Origin: Dyadobacter sandarakinus
GTDB taxonomy: Bacteria > Bacteroidota > Bacteroidia > Cytophagales > Spirosomataceae
Direction: 5' to 3'
DNA length: 64,000 bases
Assembly (NCBI RefSeq): GCF_016894445.1
Contig: NZ_CP056775.1
Location: forward strand, 4,032,001 to 4,096,000
Below the pieces are notes generated by a model. That model was not told the origin of the DNA. It was given only the letters and a program-made list of their open reading frames with translations, and ran no database searches. Every line of letters starts with the position of its first letter. The stretch's first letter is position 1. Both the position numbers and the translations under genes were made by a program. Shown piece after piece: positions 51,461-61,100 of the stretch.

Positions 51461-54400
51461 CCTTTTTCTTGCACTTCTGGCAGGATTCCTGCTCACTGTA
51501 CAAGCCGCATACTGCCAGGAACTTACCCCGCTTTCAACCGGGGACTGGTACCGGATAGGGGTAACTAAATCAGGCATTTACAAGCTGGATGCACCGTTTC
51601 TTCGCAAATTAGGCATAGAGCCGGGTGGCATTGATCCCAAAACGATACGCATACTGGGAGGACCAGCCGGCATGCTGCCGCAAAGTAATGCCGCCGGAAT
51701 CTCCATGCTGAACGAAGTTGCTGTACAAGTCACCGGAGAGGCTGACAATCGGTTTGATGCCGGGGACGCAGCATTTTTCTATGCAGAAGGTCCGCACATT
51801 GTGACTTACGACACTGCCTCAGCTTCCCTCTCCCACCAGTTGCATGTGTATTCCGACACTGCTTTTTACTTTCTGAACATCGGCGCGCAAAATGGGCTTA
51901 GAATCGTGCCTGCCAACTATCCTGCAAAACCCTCAGCCCGCCTTGTCTCACATTTTGATGATTACTGGTACCATGAGCAGGAAACAACCAACCTGCTGAA
52001 ATCGGGCCGGGAATGGTGGGGAGAATACCTGGGCTCAGGTACCATTACAGTAGCTGCTACAATTCCCGGGGTCATTCCGCAGTCAGAGATCAGGGTTAAT
52101 ACTTCGGCAGTGGGAGCCGCGCAGGTCACTACAAAGTTCAAATGGTCGCTGAATGGAACAGTCCTGGGCGAGGTTCCGATTGGTACCGTAAGTGCCAGTA
52201 CTTACGACATCAAAGGCATCCGTGCGGACAAAACATTTACTACATCCGCCGGCGCTGTTCCTGCAACGGAATACAATGCAGGAATTACCTACGAGAAAAA
52301 CGGGCAGAGTTCGGCTCAGGGTTACCTCAACTATATCAGTTTACAAACAAAAAGGAATTTCAGCTCCTACGACACACAGCAGCTTTACCATTTACTTCCC
52401 TCATCAGACACGGTAACTTACCGGTTCACCAATACATCAGCAGGCTGGAATCTCTGGGATGTTACGGACATGGTGCATCCTGCCATGATTGTCGACGCTA
52501 TGCCGGCCGGCACGTTTGACTTTACATACCCAGGTGCGCCAGCCTCCCGCAAAGTTGCCGGGTTCAGCAGCACCCTGGCATTTGAGCCAGCCTCATGGGA
52601 GAAAATTACCAATCAAAATCTCACCTTCATAGATGTTCCCAAGCTTTTGATTGTAACCCCACCGCAGTGGCAAAATGAAGCTGCGCGGCTGGCAACATAC
52701 CGGAAAGACCATGACGGGATTGCTGCCACCGTCGTAACCACCCGGCAGATTTACAATGAGTTTGCAGGCGGCAAGCCGGACGTTACTGCTATCCGGAATT
52801 TTGTACGGTATTTGTACGAAAAATCACCCGGCAAACTGCGCTACCTGCTGCTTTTCGGGGATGCTACTTACGATTACAAAAATAACCTGCTCAATCAGCC
52901 AGTACAGCAGCGCGGCAACTGGGTACCCGTCTACGAAAGCCGCGAATCACTCAATCCGGTGTACACGTATTCTTCCGATGATTATTTCGGCTTTCTTGAA
53001 AAAAGTGAAGGTACCTGGACAGAAGCCCTGACGGGCGATCACACGCTGGATATTGGTATAGGCCGTCTTCCGGCCAAAAACGCCGCAGAAGCCAAAACGA
53101 TTGTTGACAAGCTGATCCGGTATGACCGCCTGGCGCCGGGTTTGTGGAAAAGTAAAGTACAATTTGTGGCTGACGATGGTGACGGTAACATTCACCAGCA
53201 GCATGCCGATCAGCTTGCAAATCTGATTCAGCGCGATTTCCTGCCCTCCCGCACGTTTATAGATGCATTTGAACAAAATACAACCGAGCAGGGCCCGAAA
53301 GCTCCGCAGGTAAATGCAGAAATCCTAAAGCATATTGACCAGGGCACATTGATCCTCAATTATATCGGTCATGGAGGCGTGAGTGGCTGGGCTGAGGAAC
53401 AAATCCTTACCCTCGCCGATATGCAGGCGGCAAGGGGCATCAGCAACCTTCCGCTGCTGCTGACCGCAACCTGTGACTTCGGGCGGTACGATGATCCGGC
53501 AATTGTGTCAGGGGCAGAGATTATGGTATTAAGCCCGAAAGGAGCCGCTATTGGTGCCATCAGTACCACGCGGCCGGTGTATTCCAGTACCAATTACACT
53601 TTGAGCCGTGCATTTTATGAGACCCTGGTCAGTGACGGGCCTGGTGTCAGGATGGGCGATATTTTCAGGGACACCAAAAACAAAGCACTGGCAGGCAGCC
53701 TCAACCGGAACTTCACCCTGCTGGGAGATCCCTCCATGCGGCTTGCACGCCCGGAAAGCGGCATTCGCTGGACCACAAAGCCCGATACATTGCGTGCGCT
53801 TCAAACGGTGCTGCTAGCAGGAGAGGTACTTTTGCCAGGAAGTAACACCAAAGATTCACTTTTTAACGGAACTGCCCGGATGGTAGTTTACGACAAGGAA
53901 AGTCCATTCAGGACCTTGGGAAATGAAGGTGCCTCCGGGGAGTACAGGCAGTTTACCAGCAAACTTTTTGATGGTACGGCCAGTGTCAGAGGCGGACAGT
54001 TTTCGATGCGCTTTACCGTACCGAGGGACATTGATTACCGTACAGGCACCGGCCGCGTGGATGTTTACGCGTTTGCCGGCGATACGCTTGCAGAGGCTGG
54101 CAGTCAGCTGGATATCGTTGTGGGAGGCAGTGCTCAGGTAGGCGACGACACAACTCCGCCCACAGTCACTGCATACCTGGATGAGGAGGCATTCCGGGAT
54201 GGCGACCGTACGGGCCCCTCGCCTATCCTTTATATCAAAGCTCGCGATAGCAGCGGGATTAATATTTCAAGTGCAGGAATTGGTCACGATATCACGGTCA
54301 CACTTAATGATACACTCACCATTGTCCTCAACGATTACTTCACGGCGAGCCTCGATGATCCGGGCTCAGGTTTGGTTGTTTATCCCTTTCAGAACCTTCC

Positions 54401-54800
54401 GGCGGGCCTGTACAATGCACGCGTAAAAGTGTGGGATGTATATACTAACTTATCTGAAATAGCGTTCGCTTTTCAGGTAGGCGCAGCCGCCGGCATCAAG
54501 CTCAACAATCTGAACGTATTTCCTAACCCATTTGATAAAGATCTTTCATTTGAGATAAGTCATAGTAGGTCGGGAGAGGATGTAGAAATAATTTTTAACA
54601 TTTTGTTGAACAATGGACAAAAACTTGGTGTTTTCCGTCAACAGTATTATAATAGCAGCGAAACGGTGCGGGAAGTCATGATCATACCGCCCGGAAGCCT
54701 GCCTCCTCGAAACTCCTTATTGCTATTTCAGGCTGAGGTCAGATCGTTAAAAGACAATTCCAGCGATCGGAAATCGGGCAAACTGATACGATCGCCGTAG
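51438..54800 (+). CDS. porU: Type IX secretion system sortase PorU (C25 family)
   Basis: A 1120-residue exported cysteine protease of the gingipain (C25) family. In T9SS it removes C-terminal sorting signals of cargo and attaches A-LPS or a similar anchor at the cell surface. The start at MPWWKHASLF gives a signal peptide ending near AAYCQE. The catalytic pair is His645 (NYIGHGGVSGW) and Cys679 (LTATCDFGRYDD). A C-terminal T9SS-like domain (LNVFPNPFDKDLSFE) closes it. porV follows after 101 bases, the expected pair. Confidence 0.94.
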   Translation: MPWWKHASLFLALLAGFLLTVQAAYCQELTPLSTGDWYRIGVTKSGIYKLDAPFLRKLGIEPGGIDPKTIRILGGPAGMLPQSNAAGISMLNEVAVQVTGEADNRFDAGDAAFFYAEGPHIVTYDTASASLSHQLHVYSDTAFYFLNIGAQNGLRIVPANYPAKPSARLVSHFDDYWYHEQETTNLLKSGREWWGEYLGSGTITVAATIPGVIPQSEIRVNTSAVGAAQVTTKFKWSLNGTVLGEVPIGTVSASTYDIKGIRADKTFTTSAGAVPATEYNAGITYEKNGQSSAQGYLNYISLQTKRNFSSYDTQQLYHLLPSSDTVTYRFTNTSAGWNLWDVTDMVHPAMIVDAMPAGTFDFTYPGAPASRKVAGFSSTLAFEPASWEKITNQNLTFIDVPKLLIVTPPQWQNEAARLATYRKDHDGIAATVVTTRQIYNEFAGGKPDVTAIRNFVRYLYEKSPGKLRYLLLFGDATYDYKNNLLNQPVQQRGNWVPVYESRESLNPVYTYSSDDYFGFLEKSEGTWTEALTGDHTLDIGIGRLPAKNAAEAKTIVDKLIRYDRLAPGLWKSKVQFVADDGDGNIHQQHADQLANLIQRDFLPSRTFIDAFEQNTTEQGPKAPQVNAEILKHIDQGTLILNYIGHGGVSGWAEEQILTLADMQAARGISNLPLLLTATCDFGRYDDPAIVSGAEIMVLSPKGAAIGAISTTRPVYSSTNYTLSRAFYETLVSDGPGVRMGDIFRDTKNKALAGSLNRNFTLLGDPSMRLARPESGIRWTTKPDTLRALQTVLLAGEVLLPGSNTKDSLFNGTARMVVYDKESPFRTLGNEGASGEYRQFTSKLFDGTASVRGGQFSMRFTVPRDIDYRTGTGRVDVYAFAGDTLAEAGSQLDIVVGGSAQVGDDTTPPTVTAYLDEEAFRDGDRTGPSPILYIKARDSSGINISSAGIGHDITVTLNDTLTIVLNDYFTASLDDPGSGLVVYPFQNLPAGLYNARVKVWDVYTNLSEIAFAFQVGAAAGIKLNNLNVFPNPFDKDLSFEISHSRSGEDVEIIFNILLNNGQKLGVFRQQYYNSSETVREVMIIPPGSLPPRNSLLLFQAEVRSLKDNSSDRKSGKLIRSP

Positions 54801-54842
54801 TAATAAACTTTTCAATTTTCTAGTAAAAAATATCTTTCATCG

Positions 54843-54850
54843 TAATTTTG
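54843..54850 (+). promoter_or_regulatory. Candidate -7 box (TAATTTTG) for porV
   Basis: A perfect TAnnTTTG match 51 bases before the porV start, within the porU-porV gap. porV may have its own promoter besides readthrough. Confidence 0.4.
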
Positions 54851-54901
54851 ACGCATTAAAGGAGCTGATTTAAAGCACTTCCTACCGCAAATCCAACTTC
54901 T

Positions 54902-56053
54902 ATGAAACTTACTTTTGTCACATTATCCTCTTTATTCGTTCTCACACTGGGCACCGTTAAGGCTCAGGACACACTCAGGAGAATTCCCGCATCACCACTA
55001 TCATTCCTGACTTTTGCGCCCGACGCCAGGAGTGCTGCCTTAGGAGAAGCCGGCGTAGCATTAAGCCCTGATGCCAACTCTACCTACTGGAATGCTGCAA
55101 AGCTGCCTTACAATACCAAAGATTTTGGTGTTTCTGCATCGTACACTCCCTGGCTGAGAAACCTCGTAGACGATATGTGGCTGGGTTACCTGACAGCCTA
55201 CAAAAAACTGGGTACCAACCAGGCTGTCGCATTGTCCGTCAACTACTTCAACAATGGAGAGCTTGACCTTCGTACTTCAACCGGAGCTCAAAACGGATAC
55301 TTTACCTCACGCGAACTTGCTATCAATGGTACTTACTCCCGTCAGCTCGGCCGGAACTTTTCGATGGCTCTGACTTTGAAATATATCTCGTCCAATCTTG
55401 CAGGAACTGCAGTAATTGGCAATGTTTCGCTGAATCCGGCCCGGGTAGCGGCTGGTGACATCAGCGCCTACTATCGCAATGTGATCAAAAACGAAGATAC
55501 GGGCAGTGAATTTACCTGGTCTCTGGGAGCAGTGCTTTCCAATCTGGGAGGTAAAATCAACTATGGTTCCGGAACTGATACTGAAAACTTTATTCCTACT
55601 ACATTCAAGCTGGGCGGCGGACTGTCCTTTACCGCAGACGGCCGCAATCGTTTCAACTTTATTGTGGATGCTACCAAGCTGATGGTACCTACTCCTGATG
55701 GTACGGACATTAACGCCCGCCCACTGCTGAAAGGCGTCTTCGGATCATTCTCTGATGCGCCCGATGGTTTCAAAGAGGAGATGCAGGAAGTGGCCATCTC
55801 TACCGGTCTTGAGTACTGGTACAATGATATCTTTGCATTACGCGGTGGTTACTATGGCGAAAACAAAAACAAGGGTGACCGCAAATTCTTTACAGCAGGT
55901 GCGGGTATCAAGTTTGCACAAAAATATGCCATTGATTTTGCATACCTTTTTCCTGTAAAACAAGGAAGTCCGCTGGCACAAACACTTCGCATTACGCTCG
56001 CCCTAGGGCTGAACAAGGCCGAAAAGCTTGATGTAGGCGACGAAGAAAACTAG
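54902..56053 (+). CDS. porV: Type IX secretion system outer-membrane protein PorV
   Basis: A 383-residue FadL-like beta-barrel with a signal peptide (MKLTFVTLSSLFVLTLGTVK). The segment SFLTFAPDARSAALGEAGVA is the PorV/PorQ signature; the rest alternates as barrel strands with a conserved LRGGYYGENKNKGDRKFFTA region near the C-terminus. PorV carries cargo from the SprA translocon to PorU. Its position directly after porU supports the assignment. A terminator follows. Confidence 0.94.
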   Translation: MKLTFVTLSSLFVLTLGTVKAQDTLRRIPASPLSFLTFAPDARSAALGEAGVALSPDANSTYWNAAKLPYNTKDFGVSASYTPWLRNLVDDMWLGYLTAYKKLGTNQAVALSVNYFNNGELDLRTSTGAQNGYFTSRELAINGTYSRQLGRNFSMALTLKYISSNLAGTAVIGNVSLNPARVAAGDISAYYRNVIKNEDTGSEFTWSLGAVLSNLGGKINYGSGTDTENFIPTTFKLGGGLSFTADGRNRFNFIVDATKLMVPTPDGTDINARPLLKGVFGSFSDAPDGFKEEMQEVAISTGLEYWYNDIFALRGGYYGENKNKGDRKFFTAGAGIKFAQKYAIDFAYLFPVKQGSPLAQTLRITLALGLNKAEKLDVGDEEN

Positions 56054-56080
56054 CAGAAAGAACAATAAGATTTCTCGAAA

Positions 56081-56118
56081 CGAATGGCGTTATTGCAACG
56101 TCATTCGTTTTTTATTTT
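56081..56118 (+). terminator. Rho-independent terminator after porV
   Basis: CGAATGGCGTT pairs with AACGTCATTCG (one wobble) around ATTGC, then TTTTTTATTTT. It ends 14 bases before the start of the M16-like gene. Confidence 0.85.
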
Positions 56119-56131
56119 AGCAAAATTTCAA

Positions 56132-57412
56132 ATGCCTCTCGACCGTACCGTTGCTCCTGATTTCAAAGTTATCAATACCGTAAGTCTGCCTGAACCCCAA
56201 AGCTATATACTTGATAATGGCATTGCACTGCACGTGATCAACATCGGCGAGCAGCCTGTAATCCGGCTTGAATGTATTTTCGAGGCTGGTACATGGCATG
56301 AGCAACGATCAGGTGCATCGTACTTTGCGATCAAAATGCTGCCGGAAGGGACGCGCTCAAAAACGAGCACCGCCATCCACGAAGCATTTGACAAGCTCGG
56401 GGCATTTACAGAAATGAGCCACAATTCCGATCGTATAGCGATTGTCGTGTACTGCCTCTCCCGGTTTCTGCCTGAGGTACTTGCATTGGTCAGCGAGCTG
56501 ATTGGCGAAGCAACTTTCCCAGACAAAGAACTTGAAGAGCTGAAAAATATTACCGTCCAGAATCTGCGTGTAAGCAAGGAGAAGACGGCCTATCTTGCTA
56601 CTACAGAGTTTAGGGCACAGCTTTTCGGAAGTTTGCACCCCTACGGAAAAAGCCAGGATGAGGCGGAGATAATAGCACTGCCTTCGGAAGATATCATAGC
56701 GCATTACGACCGGTTTATCAAAAATGGCAAATTCACCGTCGTGCTGGCAGGCCAGATCGATGACTCTCACATTGGTCACATTCAGAACTTCTTTGGCAAA
56801 AACCAGATCGTAGCACCCACCGGCCAGATTATCCACTCACTGGCTTCATCCCACCCAACCGAAGAAATGGTGATTGACCGTCTGGAAAGTGTACAGTCGT
56901 CTATCAGAATGGGGAAACGCCTTTTTAACAGGCATCATGCGGATTATTTTAAAATGCTTGTGACCAATGAAATCCTTGGAGGTTACTTTGGGTCAAGGCT
57001 GATGAAAAACATTCGCGAAGAAAAAGGACTGACCTACGGCATCTCGTCCCATGTGGCAACACTGAGGAATGCAGGGTACTTCATGATCGGAACGGATGTA
57101 AAAAAGGAATTCACCCAGCAAACGATCGACGAGATCAAAAAGGAAATATACCGGCTTCAAACCGAGGTCATCAGTGAAGAGGAGCTATCGGTTGTGAAAA
57201 ACTTTATGGCCGGTGAATTTGCGGGCTCACTCAATACAGCGTTTGAAGTAGCCGACCGTCAGAAAACCCTGATCCTAGACAAGCTGCCTACTGATTTTTT
57301 CATGAATTATATCAGTCGCATCCATGCGACCACCAGTACGGATGTCATGGAAATGGCGCACAAATACCTGCGCCCGGACGAGATGACGATTGTGATTGCC
57401 GGCGGCAAATAA
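56132..57412 (+). CDS. M16-family protein lacking the HxxEH motif
   Basis: A 426-residue protein with the M16 (insulinase/mitochondrial processing peptidase) fold. The usual zinc motif in the N-terminal half (GxAHFxEH type) is replaced by SGASYFAIKMLPEGTRS, so no zinc ligands are present. The C-terminal half keeps the conserved Arg/Tyr region (SRLMKNIREEKGLTYGISS). It resembles the non-catalytic subunits that pair with an active M16 protein; no active partner is adjacent. There is no signal peptide. The start at 56132 follows the terminator of porV. Confidence 0.87.
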   Translation: MPLDRTVAPDFKVINTVSLPEPQSYILDNGIALHVINIGEQPVIRLECIFEAGTWHEQRSGASYFAIKMLPEGTRSKTSTAIHEAFDKLGAFTEMSHNSDRIAIVVYCLSRFLPEVLALVSELIGEATFPDKELEELKNITVQNLRVSKEKTAYLATTEFRAQLFGSLHPYGKSQDEAEIIALPSEDIIAHYDRFIKNGKFTVVLAGQIDDSHIGHIQNFFGKNQIVAPTGQIIHSLASSHPTEEMVIDRLESVQSSIRMGKRLFNRHHADYFKMLVTNEILGGYFGSRLMKNIREEKGLTYGISSHVATLRNAGYFMIGTDVKKEFTQQTIDEIKKEIYRLQTEVISEEELSVVKNFMAGEFAGSLNTAFEVADRQKTLILDKLPTDFFMNYISRIHATTSTDVMEMAHKYLRPDEMTIVIAGGK

Positions 57413-58738
57413 TTATTTTTTGTCTGTATCCAATGCTCTCTTGTAAGCTGCAAGGCAACGGTCCCGGGCTTCCTTGTGATCAACAATGGGCTCGGGGTAC
57501 GCACTTGTACCAAACTCGGGAACCCACCTTTTGATATATTCCATATTCGGGTCAAACCTCTTCTGCTGGGCATCCGGGCTGAAAATCCTGAAATAAGGCG
57601 CGGCATCATTGCCTGAGCCCACACTCCATTGCCAGCCGCCATTGTTGGCAGCCATGTCATAGTCGAGCAATTTTTCAGCAAAGTATGCCTCCCCCAGCCG
57701 CCAGTCGATCAGCAGGTGCTTGGACAGAAAGCTGGCTGTCAACATCCTGAGACGGTTATGCATAAAGCCGATTGCATTGAGCTGACGCATGCCGGCATCT
57801 ACCATCGGATATCCTGTCTGCCCGTCGCACCATTTTTTAAATAGCTCCTGATCATAGCTCCACCTGATGTGATCAAAGGCCGGCTTGAACGATTTGCCTC
57901 TGCCTACATGCGGGAAGTTCCACAGAACTTGCTGGTAAAACTCCCGCCAGATCAGCTCATTCAGGTAAGTAGGACTGAGTTGCTGCGCTTCACGTGCAAG
58001 CTTCCTAATGCTGATCGTCCCGAAACGCAGGTGCAATCCCAGCCTGCTCGTCGCATCTTTGGCCGGAAAGTCACGGTTTTCCGCGTAGTGTTCGACCTTC
58101 TCGTCGGGTGTTTGGCGCGAGGGAAATTCCAAATCTGACTTCTCGAATCCCATGGATTTCAGACTGGGTATACTACTACTTTTCCAGTGCAGGAAGTTGC
58201 CGAAATACTTTTTGTTGGGATAGGAAGAGAGGTAAAAATCATTCAGCTTCTCTTTCCAGGCGCGACTGTAAGGTGTGTAGACGGTATAAACCGTATTCTG
58301 GCCCGTCATTACTTCCTTTTTCTCAAAAATGACCTGATCCTTGTAAGCTTTCAGCGTAGCGCCGCTGCTTTCCAGGATCTTGCCAACTTTTGTGTCGCGT
58401 TCAATTGCATATGGCTCGTAATCACTGTTGGTATATGCCTCCGCAATGTCCAGGGTTGCAGCCAGCCTTTCCCAGATCTCTTCCGGCTTTCCATATTCCA
58501 CCATAATATCCGCCCCAAGCTCCTGCAACTGGCTTTGAATGGACTCGATTTCCTGATAGATAAAGGTTAACCGGGGATCATTTGCAGACAGATCATCAAG
58601 AATGATTTTATCAAAAATAAACAGCGGCACAACGGGATAGCCGGATTTGAGTGCGTGATAAAGTCCTGCGTTATCATGCAGCCGCAGGTCACGGCGAAAC
58701 CAGAAGATGCTTACTTTTTTCTTCGTTTTCAAGCTCAT
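57413..58738 (-). CDS. Deoxyribodipyrimidine photolyase
   Basis: A 441-residue photolyase/cryptochrome-family flavoprotein, probably a class I CPD photolyase. The N-terminal antenna domain begins FWFRRDLRLHDNAGLYHAL. The FAD domain has GLHLRFGTISIRKL, WREFYQQVLWNFPH, and DAGMRQLNAIGFMHNRLRML. WQWSVGSGNDAAPYFRIFSP near the C-terminus is also conserved. Its stop codon directly abuts that of the M16-like gene on the other strand, with no base between. Confidence 0.95.
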   Translation of the reverse strand: MSLKTKKKVSIFWFRRDLRLHDNAGLYHALKSGYPVVPLFIFDKIILDDLSANDPRLTFIYQEIESIQSQLQELGADIMVEYGKPEEIWERLAATLDIAEAYTNSDYEPYAIERDTKVGKILESSGATLKAYKDQVIFEKKEVMTGQNTVYTVYTPYSRAWKEKLNDFYLSSYPNKKYFGNFLHWKSSSIPSLKSMGFEKSDLEFPSRQTPDEKVEHYAENRDFPAKDATSRLGLHLRFGTISIRKLAREAQQLSPTYLNELIWREFYQQVLWNFPHVGRGKSFKPAFDHIRWSYDQELFKKWCDGQTGYPMVDAGMRQLNAIGFMHNRLRMLTASFLSKHLLIDWRLGEAYFAEKLLDYDMAANNGGWQWSVGSGNDAAPYFRIFSPDAQQKRFDPNMEYIKRWVPEFGTSAYPEPIVDHKEARDRCLAAYKRALDTDKK

Positions 58739-58890
58739 AGAGAAATTGGAACAACCTTGTTACAAACGCCAGCCCGGAAATCAGTGCGCCAATCGTATAT
58801 TTACCCGGCCGCGCTGCTGTAAACGTATAGTAATATAATGCCAGGTACCGGCCTTCATCATTATCTGTTTCTGTTTAATTGATCCATTCA

Positions 58891-59748
58891 ATGAAAATTC
58901 TTTTCACAATTCTGCTGAGCCTGATCTGTGCAGGCGCTTTTGCACAAAAAAATACAGACAAACAAGAGTGGAAGCAGCTCTTCAATGGTAAAAACCTGGA
59001 TGGCTGGGATATTAAGATCCGTGGCTACGCACTGAATGATAATTATAACAATACGTTCAGGATCGAGGATGGGAAAATGGTGGTACGTTACGACCAATAT
59101 GATGATTTTAAACAAAAATATGGTCATATCTTCTACAAAGGGGATTTTTCCTATTACCGGATTGCTGTGGAATACCGGTTTGTAGGTGAGCAGGCGCCCA
59201 AAGGTGAAGGCTGGGCATGGCGCAACAGTGGTGTCATGGTTCATGGGCAACCCGCTTCAACCATGGGCAAAGACCAGGATTTCCCGGCATCCATTGAAGT
59301 ACAGTTGCTGGGCGGCAATGGTAAAGAACGCACTACCTGCAACCTGTGTACGCCCGGTACCAACGTGGTGATCGATGGCAAGCTGGTTACGCAGCATTGT
59401 GTAAATTCAAAATCAAAAACCTACAATGGAGACCAGTGGGTACGCGCCGAAGTACTGGTTCTTGGCGACTCGCTGATCCAGCATTATGCCAATGGAGAAA
59501 TGGTGCTGGAATATAACAAACCTCAGCTTGGCGGCGGGAACGTGAGTGGAAATGATCCTTCCCTGATGGTTGACGGCAAACTGCTCGATCACGGATCGAT
59601 ATCGCTGCAAAGTGAAAGCCACCCTGTCGAGTTCAGGAAAGTAGAGCTCCTGAACCTGAAAGGATGTATGGACCCGAAAGCTGCCAATTATAAGTCGTAC
59701 TACGTAAAAGCAGATAACAGCTTGTGCAGCTACGGTAAAAAGAAGTAG
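58891..59748 (+). CDS. DUF1080 (3-keto-disaccharide hydrolase-like) exported protein
   Basis: A 285-residue protein with a signal peptide (MKILFTILLSLICAGAFAQ). The DUF1080 domain starts with WKQLFNGKNLDGWDIKIRGY and contains WAWRNSGVMVHGQ and SIEVQLLGGNG, a jelly-roll concanavalin-like fold. Members act on keto-disaccharides or bind carbohydrates. The Cys-containing C-terminus (CMDPKAANYKSYYVKADNSL) recalls a short tail repeat seen in surface proteins. A TTG four codons upstream is not chosen. Its stop codon abuts that of murA on the other strand. Confidence 0.9.
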   Translation: MKILFTILLSLICAGAFAQKNTDKQEWKQLFNGKNLDGWDIKIRGYALNDNYNNTFRIEDGKMVVRYDQYDDFKQKYGHIFYKGDFSYYRIAVEYRFVGEQAPKGEGWAWRNSGVMVHGQPASTMGKDQDFPASIEVQLLGGNGKERTTCNLCTPGTNVVIDGKLVTQHCVNSKSKTYNGDQWVRAEVLVLGDSLIQHYANGEMVLEYNKPQLGGGNVSGNDPSLMVDGKLLDHGSISLQSESHPVEFRKVELLNLKGCMDPKAANYKSYYVKADNSLCSYGKKK

Positions 59749-61056
59749 TTACAAGCGAACAATTTCAGCGCCTATGGCATTGAGGCGTGTGTCGATATGC
59801 TGATAACCCCGGTCAATCTGCTCGATGTTATCGATTATACTCACGCCTCTTGCCGACATGGCTGCAATCAGCAGCGCCACTCCGGCACGAATATCGGGTG
59901 AAGTCATACGAATGCCGCGCAGCTGTGTTTCGCGGTTATGACCAATAACAGTAGCCCGGTGCGGATCACAAAGGATGATCTGCGCTCCCATTTCGATCAG
60001 TTTATCTACAAAAAACAGGCGGCTTTCAAACATTTTCTGGTGTACCAGCACAGTACCCTGCGCCTGAGTGGCGGTTACCAGGATAATGCTCAGCAAATCG
60101 GGTGTAAAGCCCGGCCAGGGTGCATCAGCGACAGAAAGTGTAGAGCCGTCGAGATAATTTTCAATGCGGTAATGCTCCTGTGACGGAATGTAAATGTCGT
60201 CGCCGCGGAACTCCATCTCAATTCCCAGTCTCTTAAAAACATCAGGAATAATGCCAAGTTGCGGTATCTGGCAGTTTTTGATCGTTATTTCCGACTTTGT
60301 CATGGCAGCCAGCCCGATAAAACTGCCGATCTCAATCATGTCGGGAAGCATGGTGTGCTCGGTACCATGCAGCTGGGTAACTCCTTCAACGGTCAGCAGA
60401 TTGGATGCAATACCTGATATTTTCGCCCCCATCCTGTTCAACATCTTACAAAGCTGCTGCAAATACGGCTCACAGGCTGCATTGTAGATCGTGGTGGTTC
60501 CCTCGGCCATCACCGCGGCCATCAGAACGTTGGCAGTTCCGGTTACGGATGCCTCGTCCAGAAGCATATAGGTACCCCTCAGATTCGCTGCATCAACACG
60601 GTAAAAACCGCCATCCTCCTCATCATAGCTGAATGCCGCACCAAGTTTTTCAAAACCCAGAAAATGCGTGTCCAACCTCCTGCGTCCAATTTTATCACCA
60701 CCGGGTCGCGGAATACGGCCTTTTCTGAAACGGGCCAGCATAGGTCCGAGCAACATGACGGAGCCACGCAATGCAGCTGCCTTTTGCCGGAAAGAATCGG
60801 ATTCGAGGTAATCAAGGTTAATATCATCGGCCTCAAAGCGGATTGACGATTCGCTGAGGCGGGTGCGGCGGACACCCAGATCGCCCAGGAGATTAATCAG
60901 CTGGTTGACGTCACGGATGTCGGGAATATTATGAATCGTTACCGGCTCTTTGGTCAGCAGTACAGCACAGATGATCTGTAATGCTTCGTTTTTGGCACCT
61001 TGCGGCACAATTTCGCCTTTCAGACGTCTGTCTCCGGTAATTTTAAATGAAGCCAT
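59749..61056 (-). CDS. murA: UDP-N-acetylglucosamine 1-carboxyvinyltransferase
   Basis: A 435-residue EPSP-synthase-fold enzyme for the first committed step of peptidoglycan synthesis. Lys22 (PQGAKNEALQ) is present. The loop that carries the catalytic Cys in E. coli reads PRPGGDKIGRRRLD here, with Asp121 in the Cys position. Asp at this place is known to keep activity and to give intrinsic fosfomycin resistance in other bacteria. The phosphate and UDP-binding regions are intact. The DUF4290 gene lies 44 bases upstream on the same strand. Confidence 0.96.
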   Translation of the reverse strand: MASFKITGDRRLKGEIVPQGAKNEALQIICAVLLTKEPVTIHNIPDIRDVNQLINLLGDLGVRRTRLSESSIRFEADDINLDYLESDSFRQKAAALRGSVMLLGPMLARFRKGRIPRPGGDKIGRRRLDTHFLGFEKLGAAFSYDEEDGGFYRVDAANLRGTYMLLDEASVTGTANVLMAAVMAEGTTTIYNAACEPYLQQLCKMLNRMGAKISGIASNLLTVEGVTQLHGTEHTMLPDMIEIGSFIGLAAMTKSEITIKNCQIPQLGIIPDVFKRLGIEMEFRGDDIYIPSQEHYRIENYLDGSTLSVADAPWPGFTPDLLSIILVTATQAQGTVLVHQKMFESRLFFVDKLIEMGAQIILCDPHRATVIGHNRETQLRGIRMTSPDIRAGVALLIAAMSARGVSIIDNIEQIDRGYQHIDTRLNAIGAEIVRL

Positions 61057-61100
61057 ATTTGAATGCAGTGGGCAGTAGACTGGATAAAATTAAACCTGGA

